Made by a program: the position numbers and the translations under genes. The notes below the pieces were generated by a model. It did not search any database. It was not told the DNA's origin and worked only from the letters and a program-made list of their open reading frames with translations. DNA of 64,000 nt from Planctomycetota bacterium (GTDB lineage Bacteria; Planctomycetota; Phycisphaerae; Phycisphaerales; UBA1924). The stretch lies in NCBI GenBank assembly GCA_014584315.1, contig JACTNA010000029.1:124001-188000 (forward strand), in the 5' to 3' direction. Shown piece after piece: positions 16,365-25,276 of this stretch (position 1 is its first letter; every line of letters starts with the position of its first letter).

Positions 16365-16389
16365 CGCCCGCGCCGGGGCGGCGCGGGCG
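16365..16389. terminator. Strong hairpin between convergent dnaA and clpC
   Basis: A perfect 10-bp stem (CGCCCGCGCC / GGCGCGGGCG) with a five-base loop lies in the 103-bp gap between the two convergent genes. It could serve both strands. No T tract follows on either side, so the call rests on position and stem stability. Confidence 0.5.
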
Positions 16390-16418
16390 GGTGAGGAGTC
16401 GCGGCGTTGTGCGTGCGG

Positions 16419-18953
16419 TCAGGTGCTCTGGGCGCCCGCGCCGACGGCCTTGCCGCCGGTGTCGGTGGGGTGCTCGGGCGCGCTGGCCTCGAACACGAGT
16501 TTCTCCTCGCCCTCGGGCCGGCGCGCGGTGACCTGGCCCTTGCCGTGGAGTTCGCCGGAGAGGAGCATCTCGCTGAGCGGGTCCTCGACGTACGCGCCGA
16601 TGGCGCGCCGCAGCGGTCGGGCGCCGAAGTCGGGGTTGTAGCCCTTCTCGATGAGGAAGTCCTTGGCGGACTGCTCGAGGGTGAGGTGGATGCCCTGCTC
16701 CTGGAGGCGCTTGGAGACCTTGCCGACTTCGTACTCGATGATGAGGACGAGGTCGTCGCGCGTGAGGGGCTTGAAGACGATGATGTCGTCGAGCCGGTTG
16801 ATGAACTCGGGGCGGAAGAAACGCTCGATCTCCTTCATCAGGATGGTCTTGATGTTGTCGTAGTCGACGGAGGAGTCGCGCTTCTGGAAGCCGAAGCCCC
16901 CGCCGCCCTTGATGAGTTCCGCGCCGATGTTGCTGGTCATGATCAGGACGCAGTTGCGGAAGTCCACGTTGCGCCCGAAGGAGTCGGTGAGGCGCCCTTC
17001 CTCCATGATCTGGAGGAGCATGTTGAAGACGTCCGGGTGGGCCTTCTCGACCTCGTCGAGGAGGATGACGGAGTACGGGCGACGCCGGATGCGCTCGGTG
17101 AGTTGCCCGCCCTCCTCGTAGCCGACGTAGCCGGGGGGCGCGCCGACGAGGCGCGACACGTTGTGCTTCTCCATGTACTCGCTCATGTCCAGGTGGACGA
17201 GGGCGTCCTCGTCGCCGAACATGAACTCGGCCAGCGCCTTGGAGAGCAGCGTCTTGCCGACGCCCGACGGGCCGACGAAGATGAACGAGCCCATCGGGCG
17301 CTTCGGGTCCTTCAGGCCGGCGCGGGCGCGGCGGATCGCGCGGGCGACGGCCTTGATCGCCTCGTCCTGGCTGATGACCTTCTTGTGCAGCTCCTTCTCG
17401 AGTTCGAGCAGGCGCGAGGCCTCCTCCTTCTCGAGGCGCTGCAGCGGCACGCCGGTCATCTTGCTCACGACCTCCGCGATCACGTCCTCGTCCACGACGC
17501 CATCGACCTCCATCGAGCGGGCGCGCCACTCGCGGAGCATCTCCTCCTTCTTCTTGCGGAGTTGCTCGGCCTTGTCGCGCAGTTCCGCGGCACGCTCGTA
17601 GTCCGCGCCCTTGACGGCCTCGTCCTTCTCGACGCTCAGGCGCTCGATGTCGCCCTCGATCTCGGCCAGGTCCGGCGGCTTGCTCATGCTCTTGAGACGC
17701 ACACGCGCCCCCGCCTCGTCGATCACGTCGATCGACTTGTCGGGCTGCACGCGACCCGAGATGTACCGCCCCGAGAGGTCCACGGCGGCCTTGATCGCGT
17801 CGTCCGTGATCTGCACCCGGTGGTGGCTCTCGTAGCGGTCGCGCAGGCCCTTGAGAATCTCGACCGTCTGCTCGTTCGTCGGCGGGTCCACGGGGATCGG
17901 CTGGAACCGGCGGGCGAGCGCGGCGTCCTTCTCGATGTACTTGCGGAACTCGTCGAACGTCGTCGCGCCGATGCACTGGATCTCGCCGCGGGCGAGGGCC
18001 GGCTTGAGGACGTTGCTGGCGTCGATCGCGCCCTCCGCCCCGCCCGCGCCGACCAGCGTGTGCAGTTCGTCGATGAACAGGATCACGTTCTTGGCCCGCC
18101 GGACCTCGTTCATCACCGCCTTGATGCGCTCCTCGAACTGCCCGCGGTACTTCGTCCCCGCGACCATCATCGCCAGGTCGAGCACGACCAGACGGCGGTC
18201 GTGCAGGATCTCGGGCACGTCCGCGGCGATGATGCGCTGCGCGAGGCCCTCGACGATCGCCGTCTTGCCCACGCCCGCCTCGCCGAGCAGCACGGGGTTG
18301 TTCTTGGTGCGCCGGCAGAGGACCTGCACGACGCGCTCGATCTCGTTCTGTCGCCCGATGACGGGGTCGAGCGCGCCCTCCTTGGCCAGTTCGGTCAGGT
18401 CGCGCCCGAAACTGTCGAGGGCGGGCGTCTTGCTGCGCCCGCGCCGGGTCTCGGAAGCCGCCCCGGAACCGCCCCCTCCCCCGCTCGCGGCCGCCTCGCC
18501 GGACTCGGACTCGGAGCCGGCGCCGAGCAGGTTGAGGACCTCCTCGCGGACCTCTTCGAGTTTGAGGCCGAGGTTCATGAGGACCTGGGCCGCGACGCCG
18601 TCGTGCTCGCGCAGCAGGCCGAGCAGCAGGTGCTCGGTGCCGACGTAGTTGTGGTTGAGGTTGCGGGCCTCCTCGATGGCGTACTCGATGACCTTCTTGG
18701 CGCGCGGGGTCTGGGGCAGACGGCCCATCGTGACCATCTCCGGGCCGGCCTTGACGAGTTTCTCGACTTCGAGACGCACCTTGCGTAGGTCAACGTCGAG
18801 ATTCTTCAGGACGTTCGCGCCGACGCCGGAGCCTTCCTTCACCAGGCCGAGCAGGATGTGCTCGGTCCCGATGTACTCGTGGTTGAAGCGCTGGGCCTCC
18901 TGGTTGGCCAGAGCCATGACCTTGCGGGCACGATCGGTGAATCGCTCGAACAT
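16419..18953 (-). CDS. clpC: ATP-dependent Clp protease ATP-binding subunit ClpC
   Basis: An 844-residue double-AAA+ unfoldase that feeds substrates to ClpP. Order: two Clp-N repeats ([50 protein letters not shown]), a Gly/Ser linker, NBD1 with Walker [16 protein letters not shown] and Walker [13 protein letters not shown], a middle domain containing a UVR motif (about residues 425-460, [20 protein letters not shown]), then NBD2 with [36 protein letters not shown] and [14 protein letters not shown]. The M-domain with UVR separates ClpC from ClpA and ClpB. GGGAG lies about ten bases before the ATG. No mcsA/mcsB or ctsR neighbour is present. The C-terminal tail is Gly/Ala-rich and probably disordered. 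Confidence 0.97.
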   Translation of the reverse strand: MFERFTDRARKVMALANQEAQRFNHEYIGTEHILLGLVKEGSGVGANVLKNLDVDLRKVRLEVEKLVKAGPEMVTMGRLPQTPRAKKVIEYAIEEARNLNHNYVGTEHLLLGLLREHDGVAAQVLMNLGLKLEEVREEVLNLLGAGSESESGEAAASGGGGGSGAASETRRGRSKTPALDSFGRDLTELAKEGALDPVIGRQNEIERVVQVLCRRTKNNPVLLGEAGVGKTAIVEGLAQRIIAADVPEILHDRRLVVLDLAMMVAGTKYRGQFEERIKAVMNEVRRAKNVILFIDELHTLVGAGGAEGAIDASNVLKPALARGEIQCIGATTFDEFRKYIEKDAALARRFQPIPVDPPTNEQTVEILKGLRDRYESHHRVQITDDAIKAAVDLSGRYISGRVQPDKSIDVIDEAGARVRLKSMSKPPDLAEIEGDIERLSVEKDEAVKGADYERAAELRDKAEQLRKKKEEMLREWRARSMEVDGVVDEDVIAEVVSKMTGVPLQRLEKEEASRLLELEKELHKKVISQDEAIKAVARAIRRARAGLKDPKRPMGSFIFVGPSGVGKTLLSKALAEFMFGDEDALVHLDMSEYMEKHNVSRLVGAPPGYVGYEEGGQLTERIRRRPYSVILLDEVEKAHPDVFNMLLQIMEEGRLTDSFGRNVDFRNCVLIMTSNIGAELIKGGGGFGFQKRDSSVDYDNIKTILMKEIERFFRPEFINRLDDIIVFKPLTRDDLVLIIEYEVGKVSKRLQEQGIHLTLEQSAKDFLIEKGYNPDFGARPLRRAIGAYVEDPLSEMLLSGELHGKGQVTARRPEGEEKLVFEASAPEHPTDTGGKAVGAGAQST

Positions 18954-19288
18954 CTCAGGCTCCCGCGGACCGGAGTTGTCCCGGCCCGCTCTGGATCATT
19001 CTTCGCACGCCCGGGGCGATCCGACGCACCCAAGGGCCTTCTCGGGCACGGAAAGGCTCCCAAGGCCCCGCCGTGCCCCTCTATCGGCTGCGAGGGCCAT
19101 GCCAGTTGTTCGGAGGTGGCGAACGGGCGTCCCGGCATCGTGGGACGGGTTCGGTCTGTGCGGGCCAGCCCCGGGGGGTGGGGCACTGCCGATTCGGCAG
19201 GGGGCCGTCGAAGTCTCAGCGAGCCTGCTCGGCGGGGTTGCGTTTTGAGGAGAACTGGGTCGGGCCGCGAGTTGTCGCCGCGAGGGGT
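18954..19288. other. Intergenic region upstream of clpC, 335 bp
   Basis: No convincing gene is seen. The clpC promoter should lie in its left part. No CIRCE element (TTAGCACTC-N9-GAGTGCTAA) or CtsR-like direct heptads were found on reading. The right part is the 3' flank of the small gene at 19289, and base composition starts to fall toward it. Confidence 0.4.
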
Positions 19289-19474
19289 CTATCGACCCGC
19301 CATGGAATCTCTGATGTTCAGGAGAAACCTGGTGAGGACGCGTTTGCGCATGCGTTCCTCCCGCACCTTCTGCGCCTCGATTTCCCGGTTGGTCTGCTGC
19401 CGAAAGACAGCCAATCGCTCGTTGATGCGGTCCGCCGCTTTGCGCTGGTCTCGGGTCAGACTGTCGGTCGCCAT
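19289..19474 (-). CDS. Small charged protein, unknown function
   Basis: A 61-residue, highly charged, probably helical protein beginning MATDSLTRDQRKAADRINER and continuing with a Gln/Glu/Arg-rich coiled-coil-like middle (FRQQTNREIEAQKVREERMR). No family recognised. GGAAGAG is placed eight bases before the ATG, which supports real translation. It lies 27 bp after the membrane protein gene at 19502-20197 on the same strand and is probably cotranscribed. Both genes are less GC-rich than the surroundings. Confidence 0.55.
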   Translation of the reverse strand: MATDSLTRDQRKAADRINERLAVFRQQTNREIEAQKVREERMRKRVLTRFLLNIRDSMAGR

Positions 19475-19501
19475 GGTGGACTCTTCCGTCTGGAATATCG
19501 A

Positions 19502-20197
19502 TCAGAGCGTTGACCAAGTATACCCAAACAGAATGGCCAACACCAGCAAAAAGCCTGCCATGAGCGATGCGAGGGCTGCCCTGAGCCGGGCGTACACCCG
19601 TTGGTTCTGGACCCTCAAGGACCTGTAGGCCTCGCGGAGTTGGGCAGTCCTCGATTGCGCAGTCTGGAGCGGCGTCAGCACGAACCAGTCGGCGAGTTCC
19701 TCGTCCTCCGGCAGGACGGCCTCGATGGCGCGGCCTCGCGGCCACGGGTCAGGGGGAAGGCTGTCGGGCTTCGTGCGCCCACGCTCCTCGTTGTCGCCGC
19801 TCCTCGCGAGTTGCCAGAGGTAGCGACCCCAGCGCCGCACTTCGTGCCATGCCCGGCGGCAACCGCCCCGAACAACGGGTCGCTGCGTATAGAGCCACCA
19901 GACGCCCAATGCAAAGAAGACCAGCGCAATAACAGAGAGTATCTTGATGGCAAGTGCGGCGCATGGACCGAGCACCATCACTTCGTCGGCACGCCGATAC
20001 AACTGCACTCTGAAGAGTCCAAGGCCGACCAGAATCGTCAGGATGGTTGAGAACGTCTTTCGTTTGTCGACTAGGTCCTTTGCGAACGCGGCCTCTTCTT
20101 CCCAGAGCAGTCGGACGTGTTGGTAGACTTGGTGTGCCGTATCGAGAGCGTCGTCCGCATCGCCGCCGTCTGGTTTCGGGCTCCTTGGTTCCGCCAT
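19502..20197 (-). CDS. Predicted membrane protein, unknown function
   Basis: 231 residues, not recognised. The N-terminal third is acidic and helical (DDALDTAHQVYQHVRLLWEE; EAAFAKDLVDKRKTFS), followed by hydrophobic segments TILTILVGLGLF and IKILSVIALVFFALGVWWLY, a soluble basic/acidic middle, and a C-terminal helix ALASLMAGFLLVLAILFGYT. The order 'helical cytosolic domain, two TM, long loop, one TM' resembles SLATT/SMODS-associated sensor proteins in outline, but no motif confirms it. ATG at 20197 is used; a longer frame upstream has no better ribosome site. GC content is clearly lower than the ~70% typical around it, suggesting acquisition. Confidence 0.6.
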   Translation of the reverse strand: MAEPRSPKPDGGDADDALDTAHQVYQHVRLLWEEEAAFAKDLVDKRKTFSTILTILVGLGLFRVQLYRRADEVMVLGPCAALAIKILSVIALVFFALGVWWLYTQRPVVRGGCRRAWHEVRRWGRYLWQLARSGDNEERGRTKPDSLPPDPWPRGRAIEAVLPEDEELADWFVLTPLQTAQSRTAQLREAYRSLRVQNQRVYARLRAALASLMAGFLLVLAILFGYTWSTL

Positions 20198-20365
20198 GCG
20201 TTGGCAGCATACAGCGACCGTTCCCTTGGGGCAGTCCGCCGGACGGCTCGTCTTCTGCAACACGTGGGTTGCGCCGTAGCCCATTGTGTTGCAGGAAGTT
20301 GCGACACTTCGGGTTGGACCGCCGGTGCCCAGCCTGTCCAACAACGCTTTTGCTCTGCGAGCGGC

Positions 20366-21550
20366 CTACCGCCCGGCCCCCTCCCACGCCAGGGCCGGGT
20401 CCGCCACGATGCCGAGCGGGATCGACACCTCGTCCACGCTCCCCGCGATCTCGTCCCTGATTCTGACCTTCAGCAGGTACGAGCCGACGGTGAGCGTGCG
20501 CGGCAACTCGATCTCGGAGACGAGGAAGAAGTCGCGCCGGATGTTGCGGGAGGTCTCGACGATGCGCTCGGGCGGGCGGCGCCAGGCGAGCCGCCCGTCG
20601 GCCCGGTGGACGACGAGCAGTTCCTGCGAGAGTTCGACGGCGAGCGTGTCGCCCGGCGCGCCGCCGTCGCTGGTCTCGGCGCGGGCGCGATGAGCAAAGC
20701 GGTCGATCTCGGCGTAGACGATGGCGCGGTTCGTCTGCCCCGCCATGAAGTCGTTGCGGGGGAAGGGCTGGAAACTCCCGAAGCCGTCCACCCGCCGACA
20801 CAGCTCCGCCCGCGCGATGCGCACGCCCATGCCCATCTCGAGATCGTCGGCCACCTCGCGCAGCACGCGCGCGGCATCGGTAGCGTCGCTCGCGTCGCCC
20901 AGGCGGGTGAGCAGGTCGCGCACGGCGCGGAGCGTGCGCACCTCGTCCGGCGAGAGGCGGCCGCCGGACTCGGAGGCGGGATCGACGGGCATGGCCGCCG
21001 GCGACGAGGCGGTCGCCGCGACCATCGCCAGCGCATCGCCGAATGGCTCGTCCGCGCCGTTCATCCGCTCGCGCAGCAACCCGGTCAGCCGGTCGTACGC
21101 CTCGGCGAGCGTGACGGCGGGATCGGCCTGCGGGGCGGGCGGCGTCGGCTCGGGCGCGGGCGTCTCCACCGACAGCACCGGTGTCGAGTCCACCGCCACC
21201 ATCACGCCCGGATCGGTCGGAGGCTCGCCGCCCGTGTCGGCGGCGCTGTCGGTCGGCGCGGTGCCCCGGCTCTCGGCGAGCAGGCGTTCGAGGTCGAGCG
21301 CGAGGCGGGATACGTCGTCGCGCGCCGGCGCGTCGGGGTCGGGGATGGGCGCTGTGCCGGCCGTGGGGTCGTCGGTGGACGCGATGCGTCCAAGCCCGGT
21401 GTTCACGGAGGCGTCGTCGCGCTTGCCGCCCATCCACCCGCACCCGGCGGCGATGAGGCAGGTTCCGGCCGCGAGCGCGAGCAGGCACGCGGACGGGCGA
21501 TCGCCGGGGTTTCGGCGGACGGCTGGAAGAGTCGTGTGGCGTCGATGCAC
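20366..21550 (-). CDS. Lipoprotein of unknown function
   Basis: 394 residues with a basic N-region, hydrophobic core (ACLLALAAGTCLIAAG) and a lipobox LIAAGC at Cys37. The start is GTG at 21550 because AGGAGG sits eight bases before it, one of the best ribosome sites in the window. A low-complexity Asp/Pro/Ala region (about residues 55-140) is followed by a helical region and a beta-rich C-terminal domain (MAGQTNRAIVYAEIDRFAHR, LVVHRADGRLAWRRPPERIV, SEIELPRTLTVGSYLLKVRI, DEIAGSVDEVSIPLG) that may be an Ig-like fold. Located 97 bp downstream of holA on the same strand. No family is recognised. Confidence 0.72.
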   Translation of the reverse strand: MHRRHTTLPAVRRNPGDRPSACLLALAAGTCLIAAGCGWMGGKRDDASVNTGLGRIASTDDPTAGTAPIPDPDAPARDDVSRLALDLERLLAESRGTAPTDSAADTGGEPPTDPGVMVAVDSTPVLSVETPAPEPTPPAPQADPAVTLAEAYDRLTGLLRERMNGADEPFGDALAMVAATASSPAAMPVDPASESGGRLSPDEVRTLRAVRDLLTRLGDASDATDAARVLREVADDLEMGMGVRIARAELCRRVDGFGSFQPFPRNDFMAGQTNRAIVYAEIDRFAHRARAETSDGGAPGDTLAVELSQELLVVHRADGRLAWRRPPERIVETSRNIRRDFFLVSEIELPRTLTVGSYLLKVRIRDEIAGSVDEVSIPLGIVADPALAWEGAGR

Positions 21551-21647
21551 GGCTGTGGCCTCCTGCGCTCGCCGGCGGGTCGATCCGGAGAGGCCCCGGC
21601 CGCGCTGGCGCGCAGCCCGGGCGCACGATGAGCATGTCATCGGCCGG

Positions 21648-22676
21648 TCAGCGCGTGAGGCTTGCGAATCGGAGGGCCTGAGCCTCGAGCAGGCGGCGCG
21701 GGTCCGAGCCGGAGCGGGCCTGCGCGGTCGCCTCGACGCACCGTCGCAGCATGTCGGCGGCGTCGGCGGGGGGGATGCGACGGGCCGCCCGGAGCACCGC
21801 CTCGCTCCCCGCGCCCCAGATGCGCAGCACGCTCATCATCTGGCCCGGGGCCATGCGCTGTGCAAAGCCATGCGACGCCCCGTGCAGTTTCCGGGCCAAG
21901 TCCAGCATGGCCCACTGGGCGGGGACGTCCGCGTCGCGCGGGCCGTTCTCGAGGACGATCCGCAGGCGCGCCAGCGCGGCCTCGGGATCGCCGGAGAGGA
22001 GGTCGGCCTGGATGGCCCACGCTTCTTCCTCGCGCGTGCAGCCGACGAGTTCCTTCACGACGCCCGTGGTGATGCCGCCCCCGTCGTCGATGCTGAGCGC
22101 GAGTTTCGCGAGTTCGCTGTCGATCCGTCCCGGGTCGGGGCCGAGGAGTTCGACCAGGAGTTCCGCGGCTCGCTTGTCGATGGCGCGGGCGTGGACCTCA
22201 CGGGCACGGCGCTCCGCCCATTGGACGGCCTCGCGGTCCTGCAACCCGTCGCACTTCACGATCGCGCCGCCGGCCTGCTCGATGATGGCGTCGAGTTTGC
22301 CGGTGTTCCAGCGGTCGCCGCGAAGCACGAGCGTGGCGGAGTCCGACGGCGACTGGGCGTAGCGCTCGAAGATGGGGCGGGCGTCCTCTTTGACCAGTTG
22401 GTCCGCGGCGTCGGCGACGATGAGCTTGTGCTGCTGGAGCAGCCCGAAACTGCGGCACTCGTCGAGCACGTCGGCGGGCCTGGCCGCCTGGCCGTCGAGG
22501 TAGATGGTCTCGACCTCGCCGTGCGCCTTCAGGAGCGCGGCGCGGAGCGCGGCGGTGCAGTCGGCGCGCTGGAAGGCGTCCGGGCCGTGGAGGACCACGA
22601 TGCGCGCGCCGGGGTCGGGGCGGAAGTTGACCGCCCGCACGCCCGCCTTGCTCCCGCCCGCCGCTCGTTTGGCCAT
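21648..22676 (-). CDS. holA: DNA polymerase III subunit delta (HolA)
   Basis: The clamp-loader delta subunit that opens the sliding clamp. The 342-residue protein starts its core with ARIVVLHGPDAFQRADCTAA (the degenerate P-loop position of HolA), then IYLDGQAARPADVLDECRSF, LLQQHKLIVADAADQLV, the domain II segment LVLRGDRWNTGKLDAIIEQA and a C-terminal helical collar (GRIDSELAKLALSIDDGGGI; LARKLHGASHGFAQRMAPGQ). Length and order match HolA. Divergent from the FHA-GAF kinase gene at 22727, 50 bp away. Confidence 0.9.
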   Translation of the reverse strand: MAKRAAGGSKAGVRAVNFRPDPGARIVVLHGPDAFQRADCTAALRAALLKAHGEVETIYLDGQAARPADVLDECRSFGLLQQHKLIVADAADQLVKEDARPIFERYAQSPSDSATLVLRGDRWNTGKLDAIIEQAGGAIVKCDGLQDREAVQWAERRAREVHARAIDKRAAELLVELLGPDPGRIDSELAKLALSIDDGGGITTGVVKELVGCTREEEAWAIQADLLSGDPEAALARLRIVLENGPRDADVPAQWAMLDLARKLHGASHGFAQRMAPGQMMSVLRIWGAGSEAVLRAARRIPPADAADMLRRCVEATAQARSGSDPRRLLEAQALRFASLTR

Positions 22677-22726
22677 GCCGCACGATAGCGAACCCGGCGG
22701 GCGGGCGTCGTCGTATCGTTCGGTGG

Positions 22727-24412
22727 ATGTTGTCGCTGAGCGTCATCCAGGGGCCGGACGAGGGGCGGACGTTCCAGTTGCCGCCCAACGAACCGCAGTT
22801 GATCGGGCGGTCGAGCGAGGCGCTGCCGATCACGGACGACACGGTGAGCCGTCGGCACGCCGAACTCACGCCCGACGCGGGCATCTGGTGGATCCGCGAC
22901 CTCATGTCGCAGAACGGGACGTACGTGAATGGGGTGCGGATCACCGAGCGCACGCGCCTGCGCGTGGGCGACCAGGTGCGTGTCGGCTCGACGCTGCTCG
23001 TCTTCGGGCAGAGCGACCGGCCGGATTCCTTCGGGGTCGAACTGCTGCACGCCGACGAACTCGACGTCGAGATCGAGCGCACCATCCCCTCGAACGAGGA
23101 CTCGGTCATCCTGGCCGAGCCGGAGCCGCGGGCGGCGGCGGTGGACCACCTGCGCGTCATCTACCAGTTGACCACGCTCACGACGCAGGTGATGGACCGC
23201 CAGCAACTGCTCAACGCCGTGCTGGACCTGGTGTTCCGCGAGTTCAAGCCCGAGCGCGGCGTCATCATGCTGCGCGAGGAGTTGCCGGACGGCGCGCTCA
23301 AGCCCGCGGCCGCGATGCACCGCACCCCGCCCAAGGACAAGGAGGAGGCCCGCATCGGCGTCTCGCGCACCATCCTCCAGCACGTGCTCAAGCACTCCGA
23401 GGGCGTGCTGAGTTCCAACGCGATGGCCGACCGTCGCTTCCAGGCGGGCGACAGCGTGCAGCGCTTCCGCATCCGCAGCGCGATCTGCTCACCGATCCGC
23501 TTCCAGGACCGCGTGTACGGCACGATCTACGTGGACTCCTCGATCGCCAACTACACCTTCACCGAGCAGCAACTCGCCCTGCTCAACGCCATCGGGCAGC
23601 ACACCGGCCTCGCCCTCGCCAACGCGGAGCACTACGGGCAGAAGATCCACACCGAGCGGCTGGCCGCGATCGGTGAGACCGTGGCGAGCCTCAGCCACTC
23701 CATCAAGAACATCCTCCAGGGCCTGCGCGGCGGGGCGGACGTCGTCGAGATGGGCCTGAAGAAGGACGAGCCGGACCTCGCCCGCAACGGGTGGGCGATC
23801 CTGAAGCGCAACCTCGACCGCATCGTCAGCCTGACGCTGAACATGCTGGCCTTCAGCCGGCAGCGGACGGTGGAACTCGAACTGACGCCGTTGGGCGCGC
23901 TCATCGAGGACTGCGCGCAGCTGCTGGAGAGCGCGTGCGCCGCGCGCCAGGTCGCGCTGATCGTGGACCACGACCCCGAGATGCCCCCGATCCCGATCGA
24001 CGCGAACCTCGTGCACCAGGCCCTGATGAACCTGCTGACGAACGCGGTCGAGGCGGTGCCGCCCGGCACGGGCGCGGTCACGGTGCGGACGTTCTACCGC
24101 GTGACGGACCCGCTGCTGGGGCAGGGGCACGCCTACGCGGACGTGCACGTGATCGACAACGGGCCGGGCATCCCGGAGGACAGGCTGCGCTGGGTCTTCG
24201 AGCCGTTCCACACCACCAAGGGCACGAAGGGGACGGGCCTGGGGCTGGCCGTCACGCGGCGGATCGTCGAGGAGCACCGCGGGCAGATCGAACTGGTCAG
24301 CGAGGTGGGCAAGGGGACGACCGTGAAGATGACCCTGCCCGCCGACGCCGCCGAGCACGCCGACCCCTCGGCGACGGCGCAGAGCCGCATGCAGGCGGAC
24401 CGCCTGGCGTGA
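22727..24412 (+). CDS. FHA-GAF sensor histidine kinase
   Basis: 561 residues with no membrane segment. An N-terminal FHA domain (residues 1-95; GRSSEALPITDDTVSRRHAE and SQNGTYVNGVRI contain the phosphothreonine-binding Gly-Arg, Ser-x-x-His and Asn-Gly) is followed by a GAF domain (about 145-300), then a dimerisation/phosphoacceptor helix with His324 in ETVASLSHSIKNILQGLRGG, and a HATPase domain with N-box HQALMNLLTNAVEAVP, G1 DNGPGIPEDRLRWVFEPFHT and G2 GTGLGLAVTRRIVEEHRG. This is a cytosolic kinase that would read Ser/Thr phosphorylation through FHA, linking the Ser/Thr kinases in this genome to two-component signalling (inference). No response regulator is adjacent. Confidence 0.92.
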   Translation: MLSLSVIQGPDEGRTFQLPPNEPQLIGRSSEALPITDDTVSRRHAELTPDAGIWWIRDLMSQNGTYVNGVRITERTRLRVGDQVRVGSTLLVFGQSDRPDSFGVELLHADELDVEIERTIPSNEDSVILAEPEPRAAAVDHLRVIYQLTTLTTQVMDRQQLLNAVLDLVFREFKPERGVIMLREELPDGALKPAAAMHRTPPKDKEEARIGVSRTILQHVLKHSEGVLSSNAMADRRFQAGDSVQRFRIRSAICSPIRFQDRVYGTIYVDSSIANYTFTEQQLALLNAIGQHTGLALANAEHYGQKIHTERLAAIGETVASLSHSIKNILQGLRGGADVVEMGLKKDEPDLARNGWAILKRNLDRIVSLTLNMLAFSRQRTVELELTPLGALIEDCAQLLESACAARQVALIVDHDPEMPPIPIDANLVHQALMNLLTNAVEAVPPGTGAVTVRTFYRVTDPLLGQGHAYADVHVIDNGPGIPEDRLRWVFEPFHTTKGTKGTGLGLAVTRRIVEEHRGQIELVSEVGKGTTVKMTLPADAAEHADPSATAQSRMQADRLA

Positions 24413-24450
24413 CGGGTCGCGCGGCGTCCGTCCCGGCGTAGGATCGCCGC

Positions 24451-25245
24451 ATGGAGCACGCGGTCATCGCGGGCGTAGCGCTGATCGCGTCGATCCTGAC
24501 CCTCTTCTCCGGGTTCGGGCTGGGCACGCTGCTGTTGCCGGCGTTCGCCGTGTTCTTCCCCATCGAGGCCGCGGTGGGCGCGACGGCGGTCGTGCATCTG
24601 GCGAACAACCTCTTCAAACTCGCGCTGGTCGGGCGGCTCGCGGATCGCCGGGTCGTGCTCCGGTTCGGCGTGCCGGCCGTGGTCGCCGCGGCGATCGGCG
24701 GGGCCGCGCTCGCGCTGGTCGCCGGCGCGCCGCCGATCGCGGAGTACTCGATCGGCGGCCTCGAGCGGCGCGTGTCGCCGGTCGGGCTGGTGGTCGGCGT
24801 GCTGGTCGTGCTCTTCTCCGCGCTCGAGTTCGCGCCGCGGTTCCGGCGGCTGGAGTTCGATTCGCGCTGGCTGCCGGCGGGGGGCGTGCTCTCGGGGTTC
24901 TTCGGCGGGCTTTCCGGGCACCAGGGCGCGCTGCGGTCGGCCTTCCTCATCCGCGCGGGCCTCAGCCCGGAGCAGTTCGTGGGCACCGCGGCCGTCTGCT
25001 CCGCGATGGTCGATCTCGCGCGGCTGACCGTGTACGCGCTCGGGGCGGGGCTTGCGGCGGGCGGGCTGGGGCAGGCGATCGAGGGGGGGGCCGTGCCGCT
25101 CATGGCCACGGGCATCGTCGCGGCCTTCGTCGGCTCGTTCGTCGGCGCCCGCCTCGTGCGCAAGGTCACGCTCGCGTGGCTTCAGACGTTCGTGCTGGCC
25201 GTGCTGATCGTCTTCGGCCTGGCCATGGCCGCGGGCGTGGTGTGA
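24451..25245 (+). CDS. TSUP-family (TauE/SafE) transporter
   Basis: 264 residues, almost entirely hydrophobic, with the two TSUP repeats visible: SGFGLGTLLLPAFAVFFPIE in the first half and SGFFGGLSGHQGALRSAFLI in the second. The family exports sulfite, sulfoacetate and related organic anions. It begins 38 bp after the histidine kinase on the same strand and may share its transcript. Substrate cannot be read from the sequence. Confidence 0.87.
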   Translation: MEHAVIAGVALIASILTLFSGFGLGTLLLPAFAVFFPIEAAVGATAVVHLANNLFKLALVGRLADRRVVLRFGVPAVVAAAIGGAALALVAGAPPIAEYSIGGLERRVSPVGLVVGVLVVLFSALEFAPRFRRLEFDSRWLPAGGVLSGFFGGLSGHQGALRSAFLIRAGLSPEQFVGTAAVCSAMVDLARLTVYALGAGLAAGGLGQAIEGGAVPLMATGIVAAFVGSFVGARLVRKVTLAWLQTFVLAVLIVFGLAMAAGVV

Positions 25246-25276
25246 GGCGCGGGCCGGCGCGCCGCGCGCATCCGAG

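Noticed and set aside
16407-18788. Long plus-strand open frame opposite clpC
   Set aside because: It is the antisense of conserved ClpC codons and has no recognisable domain.
18954-19288. CIRCE or CtsR operator upstream of clpC
   Set aside because: No matching inverted or tandem repeat was found.
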